Source: Chaetoderma sp. LZ-2023a
Taxonomy: Eukaryota > Mollusca > Caudofoveata > Chaetodermatida > Chaetodermatidae
DNA: 64,000 nucleotides
Assembly (NCBI GenBank): GCA_034401795.1
Contig: CM067366.1
Location: 70,176,514-70,240,513 of the forward strand
Reading direction: 5' to 3'
How positions within the stretch are numbered: position 1 is the stretch's first letter; each line of letters begins with the position of its first letter. The translations under genes and the position numbers were made by a program. This document shows positions 11,101 to 23,100 of the stretch, piece after piece. The notes under the pieces were generated by a model. It did no database searches. It saw only the letters and a list, made by a program, of their open reading frames with translations, and had not been told where the DNA came from.

Positions 11101-14100
11101 TGTAAAACTTGACTCACAGTGCCACTGAGCCACCGACATAATCTCATCCACAGGGACCCCATTAAATAGGGCCGTGGATGTCACTACGCCGCGGACACTG
11201 TGAGCCTTGGCCACGTCAACCTGCTTCCCGGTGGCGGATTTATGGCAAAACTGAATGCATTCCACAATCCACCTGGAAATGGTGTCCTTAGAAGCCCTGC
11301 CATGGGGTTCAATATATGATAACCATAACGCTGACTGGTCGGTGCGCCACTCCGCCGTACGTTGTTTGTACCGGCGCAGCGCCCGGACGGGACACCATGC
11401 TTTAGAATTAGGATCATATCTAGTTAAAGCAGGCAAAATAATAGGTTGACCTGGATATTTCAACGACTGATTTTTAGCCAAGAAATTAATCCTAGGTAGC
11501 AGCTTAAGGCCTTCCCCTGAAACCACAAAACGGTCATCCTCGGCTGATAAGGCATGAATCTCACTCCTACGCCTAGCCGAGGCCGCAGCAATTAAAAACA
11601 CAGTCTTCAGTGTTAATAGTTTCATAGAAATGGAACTAAGTGGTTCAAAAGGCTTATCACCTAGTACTTGAAGCACTAGCGATAAACTCCAAGACGGAAT
11701 CACAGGTGGATTCCTTGGTCTTAGATTGCCCATGCCTTTAATTAATACATTTAATGTATTTACTTCATCACTTCCCCTCTTAGCCAAGCAAGGAATAACA
11801 GACATTAAAGCTGACTTATAACCAGCAATAGAGTTAGGCTTGAGGCTATAGGCATCATAGAGGTGACAGAGGAAATCAGCTACTACCTGAATAAATGAAT
11901 CCATTGGATCAATACATCTTTTTGAGCACCATTCTGCAAATCTGTTGATTTTATAATTATATGCTCTGGAGGTTGACCCCCTCCTGGCTTTGGCCATAAA
12001 CATGGCTGCTTGCTCAGAAAAGCACTCCTTAATTATAGATTCCTTGACAACATCCACGCAGTCAATCTGAACATTGACGGATTGTTGTGAAGGGCCTTGC
12101 CCTGGAAGATAATATCGTCCATCAGAGGCAGAGGAACCGGATTGCAGACCAGAAGGTCCAGCAGATCCGTATACCATGATCGGCTTGGCCAATCCGGGGC
12201 GATCAGAAGCACTTGGCATTCCTCTTGTCTGATTTTCTGAAGAATTTTTGGAATCAGGATTGCTGGAGGGAATGCGTATGCATACATTCTCCCCCAGCTG
12301 ATAGCTAACGCATCTGTTGCGAAAGCGCTTGGATCCGGAATCGGAGAGACGTACGTCGTCATCTTCGCATTCTTCTTCGTTGCGAACAAATCGATGTTGG
12401 GTTTCCCCCAATGGTCGAACAGACGATCCGCCACACATTGATTTAGTTGCCATTCCGTGGGTAAAACACTCATCCTTCGGCTCAATGAGTCTGCTAGCAG
12501 ATTTAACCTTCCCGGAATATGAACTGCTTTCAAGGAAATCTGGTGATCCAGACACCAACAAAGCAGTCTCCATGTCATCATACAGAGACTGGGCGACTTC
12601 GTTCCGCCCTGGCGGTTTATGTAAGTCACAACTGTTGAGTTGTCTGAACGAATAAGAACAATCTTGCCCTGAACTTTCTGTAAGAAATGTTCCAGGCCCA
12701 GGACTACTGCTCTTAGCTCCAGTAGATTTATATGTTCCTTTGACTGTTCCAGATTCCAAAGCCCTGATATCGTGGACTCTTCCAGGCAAGCTCCCCAGCC
12801 CTCCATCGATGCATCTGTATACACAGTCACCTGAGGGTTGGGAGGGGTTAGCATAACCCCCACCAAGAGATTCTCTGTGTCCAACCACCATTGCAGGTGA
12901 TGAATCAGAGGCGCCAACACTGACACATTCGAGTCCAGCGAACCTGTACTCTGGGTCCATTGTGTCATGAGAAATAACTGGATCGGCCGCCTGCGTAAGG
13001 CGGCCTGAGGAATGACTGGTTCCAATGAAACCATCAACCCCAGCATTCTCAAGTAAACCCGTGCCAGGACATGACGACTGTGGCACACCGACTGAATTAA
13101 TGAGATGAGTTTCTGAACTCTCTCCTGAGTAGGATAAACATATCCTGTCTCTAGATCGAAGAACATCCCCAGGTAAACAAACTTCTGGGATGGAATCAGC
13201 TCTGATTTTGGGAAATTGATCATCCAGCCTAAGTCTGTGAGAGTTTTCAAAACAATCTCCAGACTGGCCGATAAACTGTCCCGGGTGTGTGCTTTCAACA
13301 GCCAGTCGTCTATGTACGTGTGGACTGCTATGCTTCTCCTGCGGAGGTATGCGGTGATCGCAAGAACCACACGGGTGAAAACCCGAGGAGCCGTGGAAAT
13401 TCCGAAGGGTAACACCCTGAATTCCCACTGTCTGCCCTGGAATGTAAATCTCAGGAAGCGACGGAAACTCATGTGTATGGGGATGTGGAAATAAGCGTCC
13501 TTCAAATCTATCGACGCTGTCCACATTCCCCTCTCTAACCCCGCCAACACCGAGCGCACAGTCTCCATCTTGAAACTGGGCGTCTCTATGAACTTGTTCA
13601 ATGGCTTGAGGTTGAGAATTGGTCTCCACCCTCCGGTGTTCTTTGTTACTAAGAACAGGGTTGAATAGAAGCCCGGACACCTCTGTGCCGGCTGAATAGC
13701 TCCTTTTTGTATGAGGGAATTTATTTCCTCCTCGATACACAACCTTTGATCTGGATCTCTCGGATTTGGAGTCCAGATCGGCACTAGAGACAGTCGCGAT
13801 GGCGGGCCTGTCATCCAATCGGGATGATACCCGACTGAAAGCCATCGCAAGACTAAACGGTCCTGAGTTAACCGTTCCCACTCTTGCATGTGGTCGGCTG
13901 GCCGGCCTCCCACCGGTCCACCTAGGGATAGAGGTGGACATAAGGAGTGCAAGAGCGGCACTGTCTCCTTTGCCAGAAACACAGGCGTGGTTCTCACCGC
14001 GGTAACCGTCCCATCAGGAACGATTACCCCGCCCAGATCCTCGCGCGCCACGACCAGCACCGCGCGCACCTCGGTGCGCGGGCGGCTGCCTGCCTGACTG

Positions 14101-17100
14101 CGCCTGAGGAGCCTGCGCCCCTCTCGCTGCTGGCCGAATCGCACGCGGCCGAGGCCGGCGCTGCGATAGTGGTTGGCCTCTGACCTGGCCACTACCACCT
14201 CGAGCCTGCAGGGGACGATACGCAGGGGGTGCGGCGCGAACGTTGGCACGACGAAGCACCTCAAACTGCTCGCGCAGCACCCTCTGGTTATTGACCAGAG
14301 TAACCGTCTCCTGGAGGTGCCTACATCCCTCACCTCCAAAGAGACCAGGACCTGTCATAGGCGTACGTAGTAGCCTATTGTATAGGTCCTGGGACGGGCA
14401 CAGATTATCCAAGGCAAAAGTGCGCCTTGCCCGGACACTCCTGGTCACTGCCCGCGTCATACAGTCCAGCGCCAGGTTGATACCATCCTGGATGGCTCGC
14501 TGGACTGTGACCGGACTTGGCTGGCGCGATGCGGATGCTGTTACTACACCTTGTAACAGCTGGGAGACGTGGGACAGAGCGGCAATCGAAGCCCTCCCAC
14601 TCTCCTCCGCATCACGCAACGCGGCATTTGCTGAACGCAACGCGTTCGAACACAAGACTCCCGTGTCAGAACGGGAGCCTGGCCGCGCATCCTCACCCAA
14701 AGCCGCGCGGTCATCCACGCTCGGCTTAGGTACCACACCGTACCGCTGGTAGTCCAGGGGCACGATGCGACAACGCCTGGCCACCTCGCGCGGGGCCTTA
14801 GCGAGACGTCCACTCGACTTAATGGACGTCTCCGCCGCCTCGAACATGTCAACGACATGCTCTGCCAGCGGCAGAGAAGGCATAGCGTTAGCAGTAGGCT
14901 TACCAGCTAACCACGGCCTGTGATCACGCTGGCTAGCCGACTGCTCCACGGGCAGATCTGGTCTAACACTCACCAACCACTGGCAAGCGTCAGACCAATC
15001 CTCCTCCGTGGCTAGCTGCGAGGGCTCTACAAGACGTGGGCCTTCGTCTTCCTCCTGAGCGCAAGCAACAGAGCTTGACGGCAGGTACGCTGATATCCCT
15101 GGCAAGCCAGGGAGAGCATGCGGGCCTGACAATACCGGCATGCTAATATCACTGGTTTGACCAGGAGCAGGCGCCGTGGTAGAGCGCGGGGCATATACCG
15201 CCCCACCACGGCCCCGGACAGCACCAGCGACACTCTCGGCAAGCCGAGGTATGCGGTAACGCTGGCCTTCAGCGCCCAGGGCCACAGTCTGAACCGTGGA
15301 TTCTACCCCTGGGAGAGTAGAACCGTGGAATAAGGCGCCCGTATTCCCCGCGAGGGGTGCACAGACGTCATAATCCATGTCCACGTCCCCAGACGGCGAC
15401 CCCAACAGGTAATCCTCATCCTCCTGGCCAGACAGATTAGACTCCGGGTCAGCAAAGAGAGCTAACCCGGACTGGCCAGGGAAGGTGCCATACGAGGTAC
15501 TGGCACCCGCGGTGTGCGGATAGCCCTGGACTGATAAGCAGCCCGCGGGTTCCAGCGACAACCGTCCACGGTCCCTATCGGGCGCGGCAATAAGCCTGCT
15601 GCCAGGGTCGTGGAACGCCCCCTCTAATGGGGCCACCTCTGAATCTTCAAACAACGGAAGCGTACTAAGGAACGGTGATTCAGAGGCGGGGATTACCTGC
15701 TCCGAAGCAGATGATGAGGCCAACAAAGGATTTGGTCCAGGAAGCATGCCACGAAGCAACTCTGGAACCAAATCCTTTATTGTCCTCCTCATCTCTCCCA
15801 ACATCTCGGTCCGGAAGGCCTCCATGTCCACCGCGGACGAGGCCTTCCTCTTACCCTTCTTACTTACAACCTCTTTTTTCAGCTTCCTCTTCTTCTCCTC
15901 CTCCACCACCTTGTCCTTCGCCTGCAAGCACAAGAATTCGGACATTAGCTCGCCCCCCCAGTGCTTACATATCTCGCAATTAAGCAAGGGACCACAGGGG
16001 CTACACTGAAAACAGAGATGAGGACCAAACTTGTCTCTCAAAAATCGTCCACAGGACGCACAACCAGGTCTCTGAAAAAAGCCAAAGGACGAGGAGTATG
16101 AGCAATCTAGTTAAGCTTAGAAACTCACCAACTCAAGAGAAGGAAAAAATGATCATAAAGATCATAATTTATCAGAAAACCAGCTTCGGACAACTTTAAT
16201 TGTTAATAAAGAGCAAGGCTGATTATGACGTCATTAATCCTATGACAGGAAAAAATCGATCCCCAACAAACATCCCAGTGCAAGGACGAATTGTATCTCT
16301 AACCAGAACATGTGCAGAATGGACATTTCGACTACACAAGCATCAGATATATACTGATAACAATGGCAAATAGTGTTAATTATCTCCCTTTCCTCTAAAT
16401 AATTAACATCACCTCATATCAATAATTAGATACCTGACACCTTGTCTAGACAAACCATCCAACCTGATGAACTGGAGCACTCCACCACTGAACGCATCTT
16501 AACTCTCTCCACCTCTAGGGGAAGGAATTGGATCAAGAGGGCAAAGTGAGAAGACCTTTATAATAGGCCTCCAACTCACTGGACATATAATTTTTGGTTA
16601 GATAACCTAACAGTATTAGTAGGAAATGGAACCATGGTGGAGAGACACAAATCCTCTGCTGATGTCATGTCCATTATATTTCTTCACACAGACCTGTGGA
16701 CATAAACACAAAGAGAGATTAGTCTTATATAGCACCTAGTTGAAATAAACCAACTAATCAAGGCGCTTATCACGTTTAGCGCGAGTCCCGGAAACACATT
16801 ACAACGGGACAAAACTCGCTAATTTTACTAGAAGTCACCTGATTTAAAGGTCCAAGGCCCTCCTGTGGCGAAGTCACTCTCTCTGCCATCTTTATCAGGG
16901 ATAAACTTCTACCAAACCGTCTCAAAAAGCTTCGAAAAGAGTATAGAAAGTTTCTAACACAAAAGCATGTGTACACCCTCTGCCAATAAATTAGCAAAGA
17001 GGTAGTGCTAGTCTGCGCATGCGCGGTGGTGGGGCTGGCATCCGCCAGACTACGCTCTGACTCCCTGCCCAGTAGGGGCACCTAACTGTTTTAATCTGAG

Positions 17101-20100
17101 TGTTTATTGAGTGAAAGCCAATATTTAGCAATATCAAAAGTATTAGGGAGGTAAGTATACTCTTGATGTGAAAATTATTCACGATTATTTGATTATTTAA
17201 TTTTTAATCATATACATGTATATTGTAAATTCACAATTTAATAAATAATCGCAATTTTCGATTTAATCACGTAATTGCTCAAGCCTACACTGATGTATAA
17301 ACACATAGTGTAGCGTTGATTCTCCCAAACTTCTGTGCTGTGATGCTCACTAGTAACTACAACACATGTAGGAACATACGTCCACGTACACACTGTGATT
17401 AAGACACTACAGCAAATTGTTCAGCACAAATAGAAAATTAATTAATCAGTCTACTGTATGTGTAGCGGAAGTCTGTGACATCCTGACTTATCATGTCTAT
17501 CTGTAGTGGAAGTCTGTAACATGCTGACTTATCCGGTCTATGTGTAGTGGAAGTCTGACATCCTGACTTATCATGTCCATGTGTGGTGGAAGTTTGCGAC
17601 ATGCTGACGTATCCTGTCTATGTGTAGTGGAGTCCGTGATTCTCTTGCTGAGAATTGGTGCTTTTTTCGTATGGCGAGTGACGTATGAAAAAACACCAAT
17701 TCTCAACAAGTGAGAATCCTGATAGGATAAGTCAGGAATATCCGAAATTTGATACACTCTCTTTGTGGCGAGTATCACAGCTCTAGGCAGTTGACTGCCT
17801 AAATCAGCTTTATCAGTGGGCCTTGTTTTGATAAGCTGTTGGAATAGTTTTTATTGCATAGAGATGATGGCAGTAATTAATGCCAACATATTTCTTTGAT
17901 TTTCATGATTACGGTTTTCCATGACCTATGACTAAAAATGCAGATTTTCCATGACTTTCCAGGTCTGGAATTTGATTTTTAAATTCCATGACTATCCAGG
18001 ATTTCCATGACCAGTACGAACCCTATAGATATGGTAGATAATTGAAAAAAATTTAACAGTGGAATAACCAACTCAATAGTCATTCATTCAAGTGGAAAAG
18101 ATTCAAGATAGTACGTATTCTCTTGGTCTGCATATGTACATACAAGCCCAAGGGCCTGTAACACTCACCTGAACCATTAAGCACTTGAACCATTTGCATT
18201 TAAATAAACTTGATGGATAATGTTAAAAAAATCCAAGATCGCCACCAAAGAAATTCATCAGTCAAAATTCTCGGTTGATATGCCGAAGCCTACCGGGTAC
18301 CCCTAGGATCATTCGATCCAAGTTTCGTTGAAATCGTGCAATTAATTAAGGAGTAGCGCATTAAATGGTTTTGGAAGTTTCGAAAAATCCAAATTGACTG
18401 CCAAACAAATCAATCAACCAAAATACTGAGTAAAAGTTCTATAGCCTACCACTATAGAATCCTTCCAGCCAGATTAGATTATAATCCAGCAAGTGGTTAA
18501 GGAGGAGATGCGTTTTGACAATTTCTGATAAATCTTTCATAAAATCTGATTTTCACCCCCAAAACGTAACCAAGCAAAATTCTGAATAGAAATTATGGAG
18601 CTTACCATGAGTGCCATTCTCGTCAAATTGTGTTGAAATCTGGCAGGTGGTTATAATGAGCAGAAGCGTTTTGGCAATTTTCAACGGAAAAAATTGACCA
18701 AACAGAATTCTGAATAGTGGTTCTGGAGCCTACCCCGATAGGGTCCATTCACACATGTAGGCTGGAAATCTATCAAACGATTAACGATGAGGAGCATTTT
18801 GTCAATTTCCAGTAAATTGTTCGTAAAATCAAAGATTTTCACAAACAAAAATTGACACATTAAAATTCTGTATACCAGTTCTGTCGCCTATACCCATAGG
18901 GTCCATCCAGCCATATTAAGTTGCAATCTGCCTAGCAGGGTTTCTCATAAGAGTCCTTTTGAGCATATCGACCCAACAAAATGCAACTTGGGACCCCCAA
19001 AGGTTATGGTAGTGGGTCCAATAGAAATCTTGTATGATTGTGAATGTTAAATCAGTTTTATAGGTTTTTGCAGAAACATACCCACAAAATCTAGCATAGG
19101 ATCTCAATTATTCACAGTTGTGAGCTTATGGTACTCTCCAATTTTAGTATGGATGAGAAAAACTGCAAGAGCATCCTAAATTTCAGTTTGAAAACCCTAT
19201 ATTTCAGGTTGGGACCCCTACTGTAGGTTTCTAGGGGTAGGGTCCCTGGGACCTCCAACATTTAGATGCCATGAGAAACACTGCCGCCAAGCATTTATTG
19301 AGTAGCATTTCAGGCCTATAAATTTGGAAAATCTGCGTAACCTAATAATAGGCTACGGGGATTTCAGGTGCCAGTCATTTGCATAAACTCATTGGTTGGA
19401 TACCTAATATTTACTTTTAGAGACTAATATATACAGTAAAATGATTTTCCAGGTTATTATATGCCTTGTTAGTCTATGATGGATGTACTGAACATGAGTT
19501 TGACTATTTTTCCACTTGACAATAAATCAAGAGCTCACTTTCACGTAACCTAATTTTTGGTATGCACTTTGTGATCTTGCGTAACCAACACAAGAACTAT
19601 TGGTTTGGTTACACCAAAGTTCGTGGTCTGCATTTTAACAACTTCCGGAAAAAATTTCATAAAATTAAAGATTTTCACCAAAAACTTGAATCGAAATTCG
19701 GTACACAAGTTCTGAAGCCTACTATAAGGTGATTAATGGGATTTTCTAAGAATTTCACTCAAAAGATTAATCCACAACAGAATTTGGTTGAAATATGCCA
19801 AGCAGCTAAGGAGTGCAGTTTGACCATTTCAGGTAGATTCTTCATTAAATCCTAAGATTGTCAACCAAAAATTGATCAATTTAAATTCTGAATATATGTT
19901 CTAAAGCCTACTACCATAGAATCCATCTAGTCAAATTTAGTTGAAATACATGTAAGTCAAGAAGCTGAGGAGTAGCATTTTGACCATTTCCGGTAGATTC
20001 TTCATAAAATCTCAAGATTTTCACCCAAAAAAAATGGATCAAGCAAAATTCTGAATAGCAGTTCTAGAACATACCACCTTAGAATCAGTCTTGCCAAATT

Positions 20101-23100
20101 TGGTTGAAATATGTCAAGTCATTAAGGAGGAGTAGCATTTTGACCATTTCCAGTAAATTTGTCATAAAATCGAAAATTTTCACACAAAAAATTTACCAAT
20201 CAAAATTCTGAAAAGAAGTTCTAGAACCTACTACCATAGAATCAGTCTAGGCAAATTTGGTGAAATATACCAAGTGGCTAAGGATCATTTAAAATCCAAG
20301 ATTTTCACCCCAAAAATTGATTTATCAAAATTCATTAAAAAAAAGATAGAGGGTACCAGCTTAGGATCTGCCCCGCCAAATTTGGTTTAAATCGGTCAAA
20401 CCGTTAAGGAGAAGCGATTTGACGGATGAACGACGGACAACGGATAGATTGCCACCATGGCATAAGCTCACTTGGACTTGTAGGCCATGTCAGCTAATAA
20501 TGCGCAAAAGGTTTGACTCAACAAATTTTGACAATTAACCCTTTAACACTCATTCAGATGGCCAAAACATGGCTTCTACCATGGTCCTCAGCAACGTCCA
20601 TTTGCAGGCCTCGAGAGGACCATTTTTGAAATTTACCAATGGAATGACGGGCTCAATAACCACTGCAGTCATTGCAGTGGTGAATCTTCGAAAATAATCA
20701 TCTCTTGGTCTTCAAATGGATTTGAGGAAATTGAAATTATCTTGAAGAAATCTAGCCGGTTATGAAGGCTTAAATGAGGAATTTTACATCAGAAAGGCAG
20801 CAAAATTACTGATTTAATTCATTGTCAAATTTGGCCTGTTACAAAATGTATATTACTCAGATTTATTTCATTGTCAAATTTGGCCTGTTATATTACTCAG
20901 ATTTATTTCATTGTCAAATTTGGCCTGTCGTATTACTCAAGATTTATTTTGATTGTCAAATTTGGCCTGTCGTATTACTTTTGATTGTCAAATTTGGCCT
21001 GTCGTATTACTCAAGATTTATTTCATTGTCAAATTTGGCCTGTCATATTACTCAAGATTCATTTTGATTGCCAAATTTGGCCTGTTGTATTACTTTTGAT
21101 TGTCAAATTTGGCCTGTCATATTACTCAAGATTTATTTCATTGTCATATTTGGCCTGTTATATTGCTCAGATTTATTTCTTTGTCATATTTGATCTCCTA
21201 TATTGAATTTTGTAAAACATCTTGCCTTACTTGATATAAGCAATTTAATTTACTGGCATGAAAATCCTCTCCTGAGAAAGTCTGAAAATAATCTGAAAAG
21301 GTCTGAAATTACTTACCCCTACCAGAAACAACGCTGTTTTTTAAGCTTTTCAGACAAAACTGATGGCATTACAGTTTTCAGATTTTCGAGTCTGAAATCA
21401 GATAATATTTTGAAGAATTTCAGCCTGAATTTATCTGAAAACTATAACTCACTATAATGCTCTGTCAAAGATTTTGCATAACTCCATAATTAACCATTTA
21501 ACACTGATATCAGCCGAAAATGGCCTCAATAGCTGTCTTAAGAAATGTCCATTTGCAGACCAATAGAAGACAATTTTTGAAAATTTACCACTGAAATGAC
21601 TGGCTCGATAACCGAGCCAGTCCTTCCAGTAGTAAAATTTCTCAAAAATAGACTTCTACTGGTCTGCAACGACATATTCTACAAGAAAGTTGAAATTTTC
21701 TTGAACAAATTTAATACTTAAATGGTTAATAAATGGGAGAAAGTCACGTGTGTACCTTAATCACATTAGGATTCAAATTACGACCAAGGCCTGGACCAAT
21801 AACCAATGCATGTAACCGCGGCAACCACTGCTCAATTTCACCTACAGCATTTTGAAGATCGCTGAAAAGTACAGAAATACAATCATCATTACAGCTAGCC
21901 GTAACCCTTTAGCAAGCAAGCAGGCAAAAATACTCTTCTCTTACACGTAGCTTCTAAATGGGAATTCTTCAAGACCCCCTGCAGAGGCTGGTTTTGGCCG
22001 GCTTGACCATTAAAGGGTTAATAGTCAAATTTTCTCTATAGGTTCAAAATATTTGCTTAATGAATGTCCATTTGCAGGACAAGAGAAGACTATTTTTTGA
22101 TTTACCACTTGTATGACAGGCTCGGTTATTGAGCCAGTCATTCTACAAGTAAATTTTCAAAAATCGTCTTCTCTTGTCCTGCAAATGGACATTTCTTAAG
22201 ATCACTAGAGAGGCTTGGTTGGCCAGTAGAAGGCACAGAAGAATTAATGTGCTATTCGGTGATGTGATTTTAGTTGTGCCCCTTGTGCTCTTTGGAATTT
22301 GCTACAATAATTTGAATAAACAACAAGAGTTTTAGTGAAACTCAACATATGCCCGCAGGCATACTTGTTTGAGAAATGCTAAGTGAGAACAGTTTGTCTT
22401 TGATAAATGACACTTTGTCTATCCCTAAAACATCTGCTGTGTGTAGATTCAAAATTCTTCGAGATCTGGACCGGACAGCTTTTCATGGGAGATAACTCGG
22501 GCAAATATGGCCGGATTTTGCCGAAACGAAATCATTGCACTTCGTCTATCCCTACCACATCTGCTGAAAAAGAAATTGTGAGTGTAGGTTCAAAACTCCG
22601 AGATACATGTATGGCTCGGACAAGAAAATTTGACGAATTTGAGCTTTTTAGGGGAGATAACTCGGGCAAATATGCTCTGGTTTGCCGAAACGAAATCATT
22701 GCACTTTGTCTATCCTAACACATCTGCTGAAAAAAAATTGTGAGTGTAGGTTCAAAACTATTCGAGATCTGCTCCAGACAAAATTTTTGACGAATTTGAG
22801 CTTTTCAGGGGAGCTAACTCGGGCAAATATTGTCAGATTTTGCCGAAACAAAATCACTGCACTTTGTCTATCCCTAACACATCTGCTGGAATAAAATTGT
22901 GAGTGTAGGTTCAAAACTCTTCGAGATCGGCTCAGGACAAGAAATTGGACGGACGGACGGCGAGCGCCATCACATAATACGACCCCGCTTACGCAGGCGT
23001 ATAAACACTCTCGACTTGCTGAATACTTTGAAAACAATTTGACTGAAAGTTGTTGGTGGATTAGCCACTAACAGCTCAGTCAAAATTGTTTTCAAAATAT

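Larger units (their letters stand above)
10131..17170 (-). mobile_element. DIRS-type tyrosine-recombinase retrotransposon, structurally complete
   Basis: About 7,040 bp. It has inverted terminal repeats (left about 10131-10355, right about 16965-17170), an internal complementary region (about 10416-10520), and three large overlapping minus-strand ORFs: gag-like (14014-16041), RT/RNase H (12033-14339) and tyrosine recombinase (11044-about 12177). There is no protease or integrase. DIRS elements replicate through a circular intermediate and insert by recombinase without a long target duplication. The flanks agree: only AAAA is shared between the two edges. It is in the same orientation as NAXD, in intron 4. 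All three frames are open, so this could be a recent or active copy. Confidence 0.95.

Noticed and set aside
12178-13941. Upstream half of the open frame that ends in the DIRS recombinase
   Set aside because: It is open only because it shadows the RT/RNase H gene. It has no domain signature of its own.
14243-14752. Plus-strand frame opposite the DIRS gag
   Set aside because: GC-rich antisense shadow of the gag ORF.
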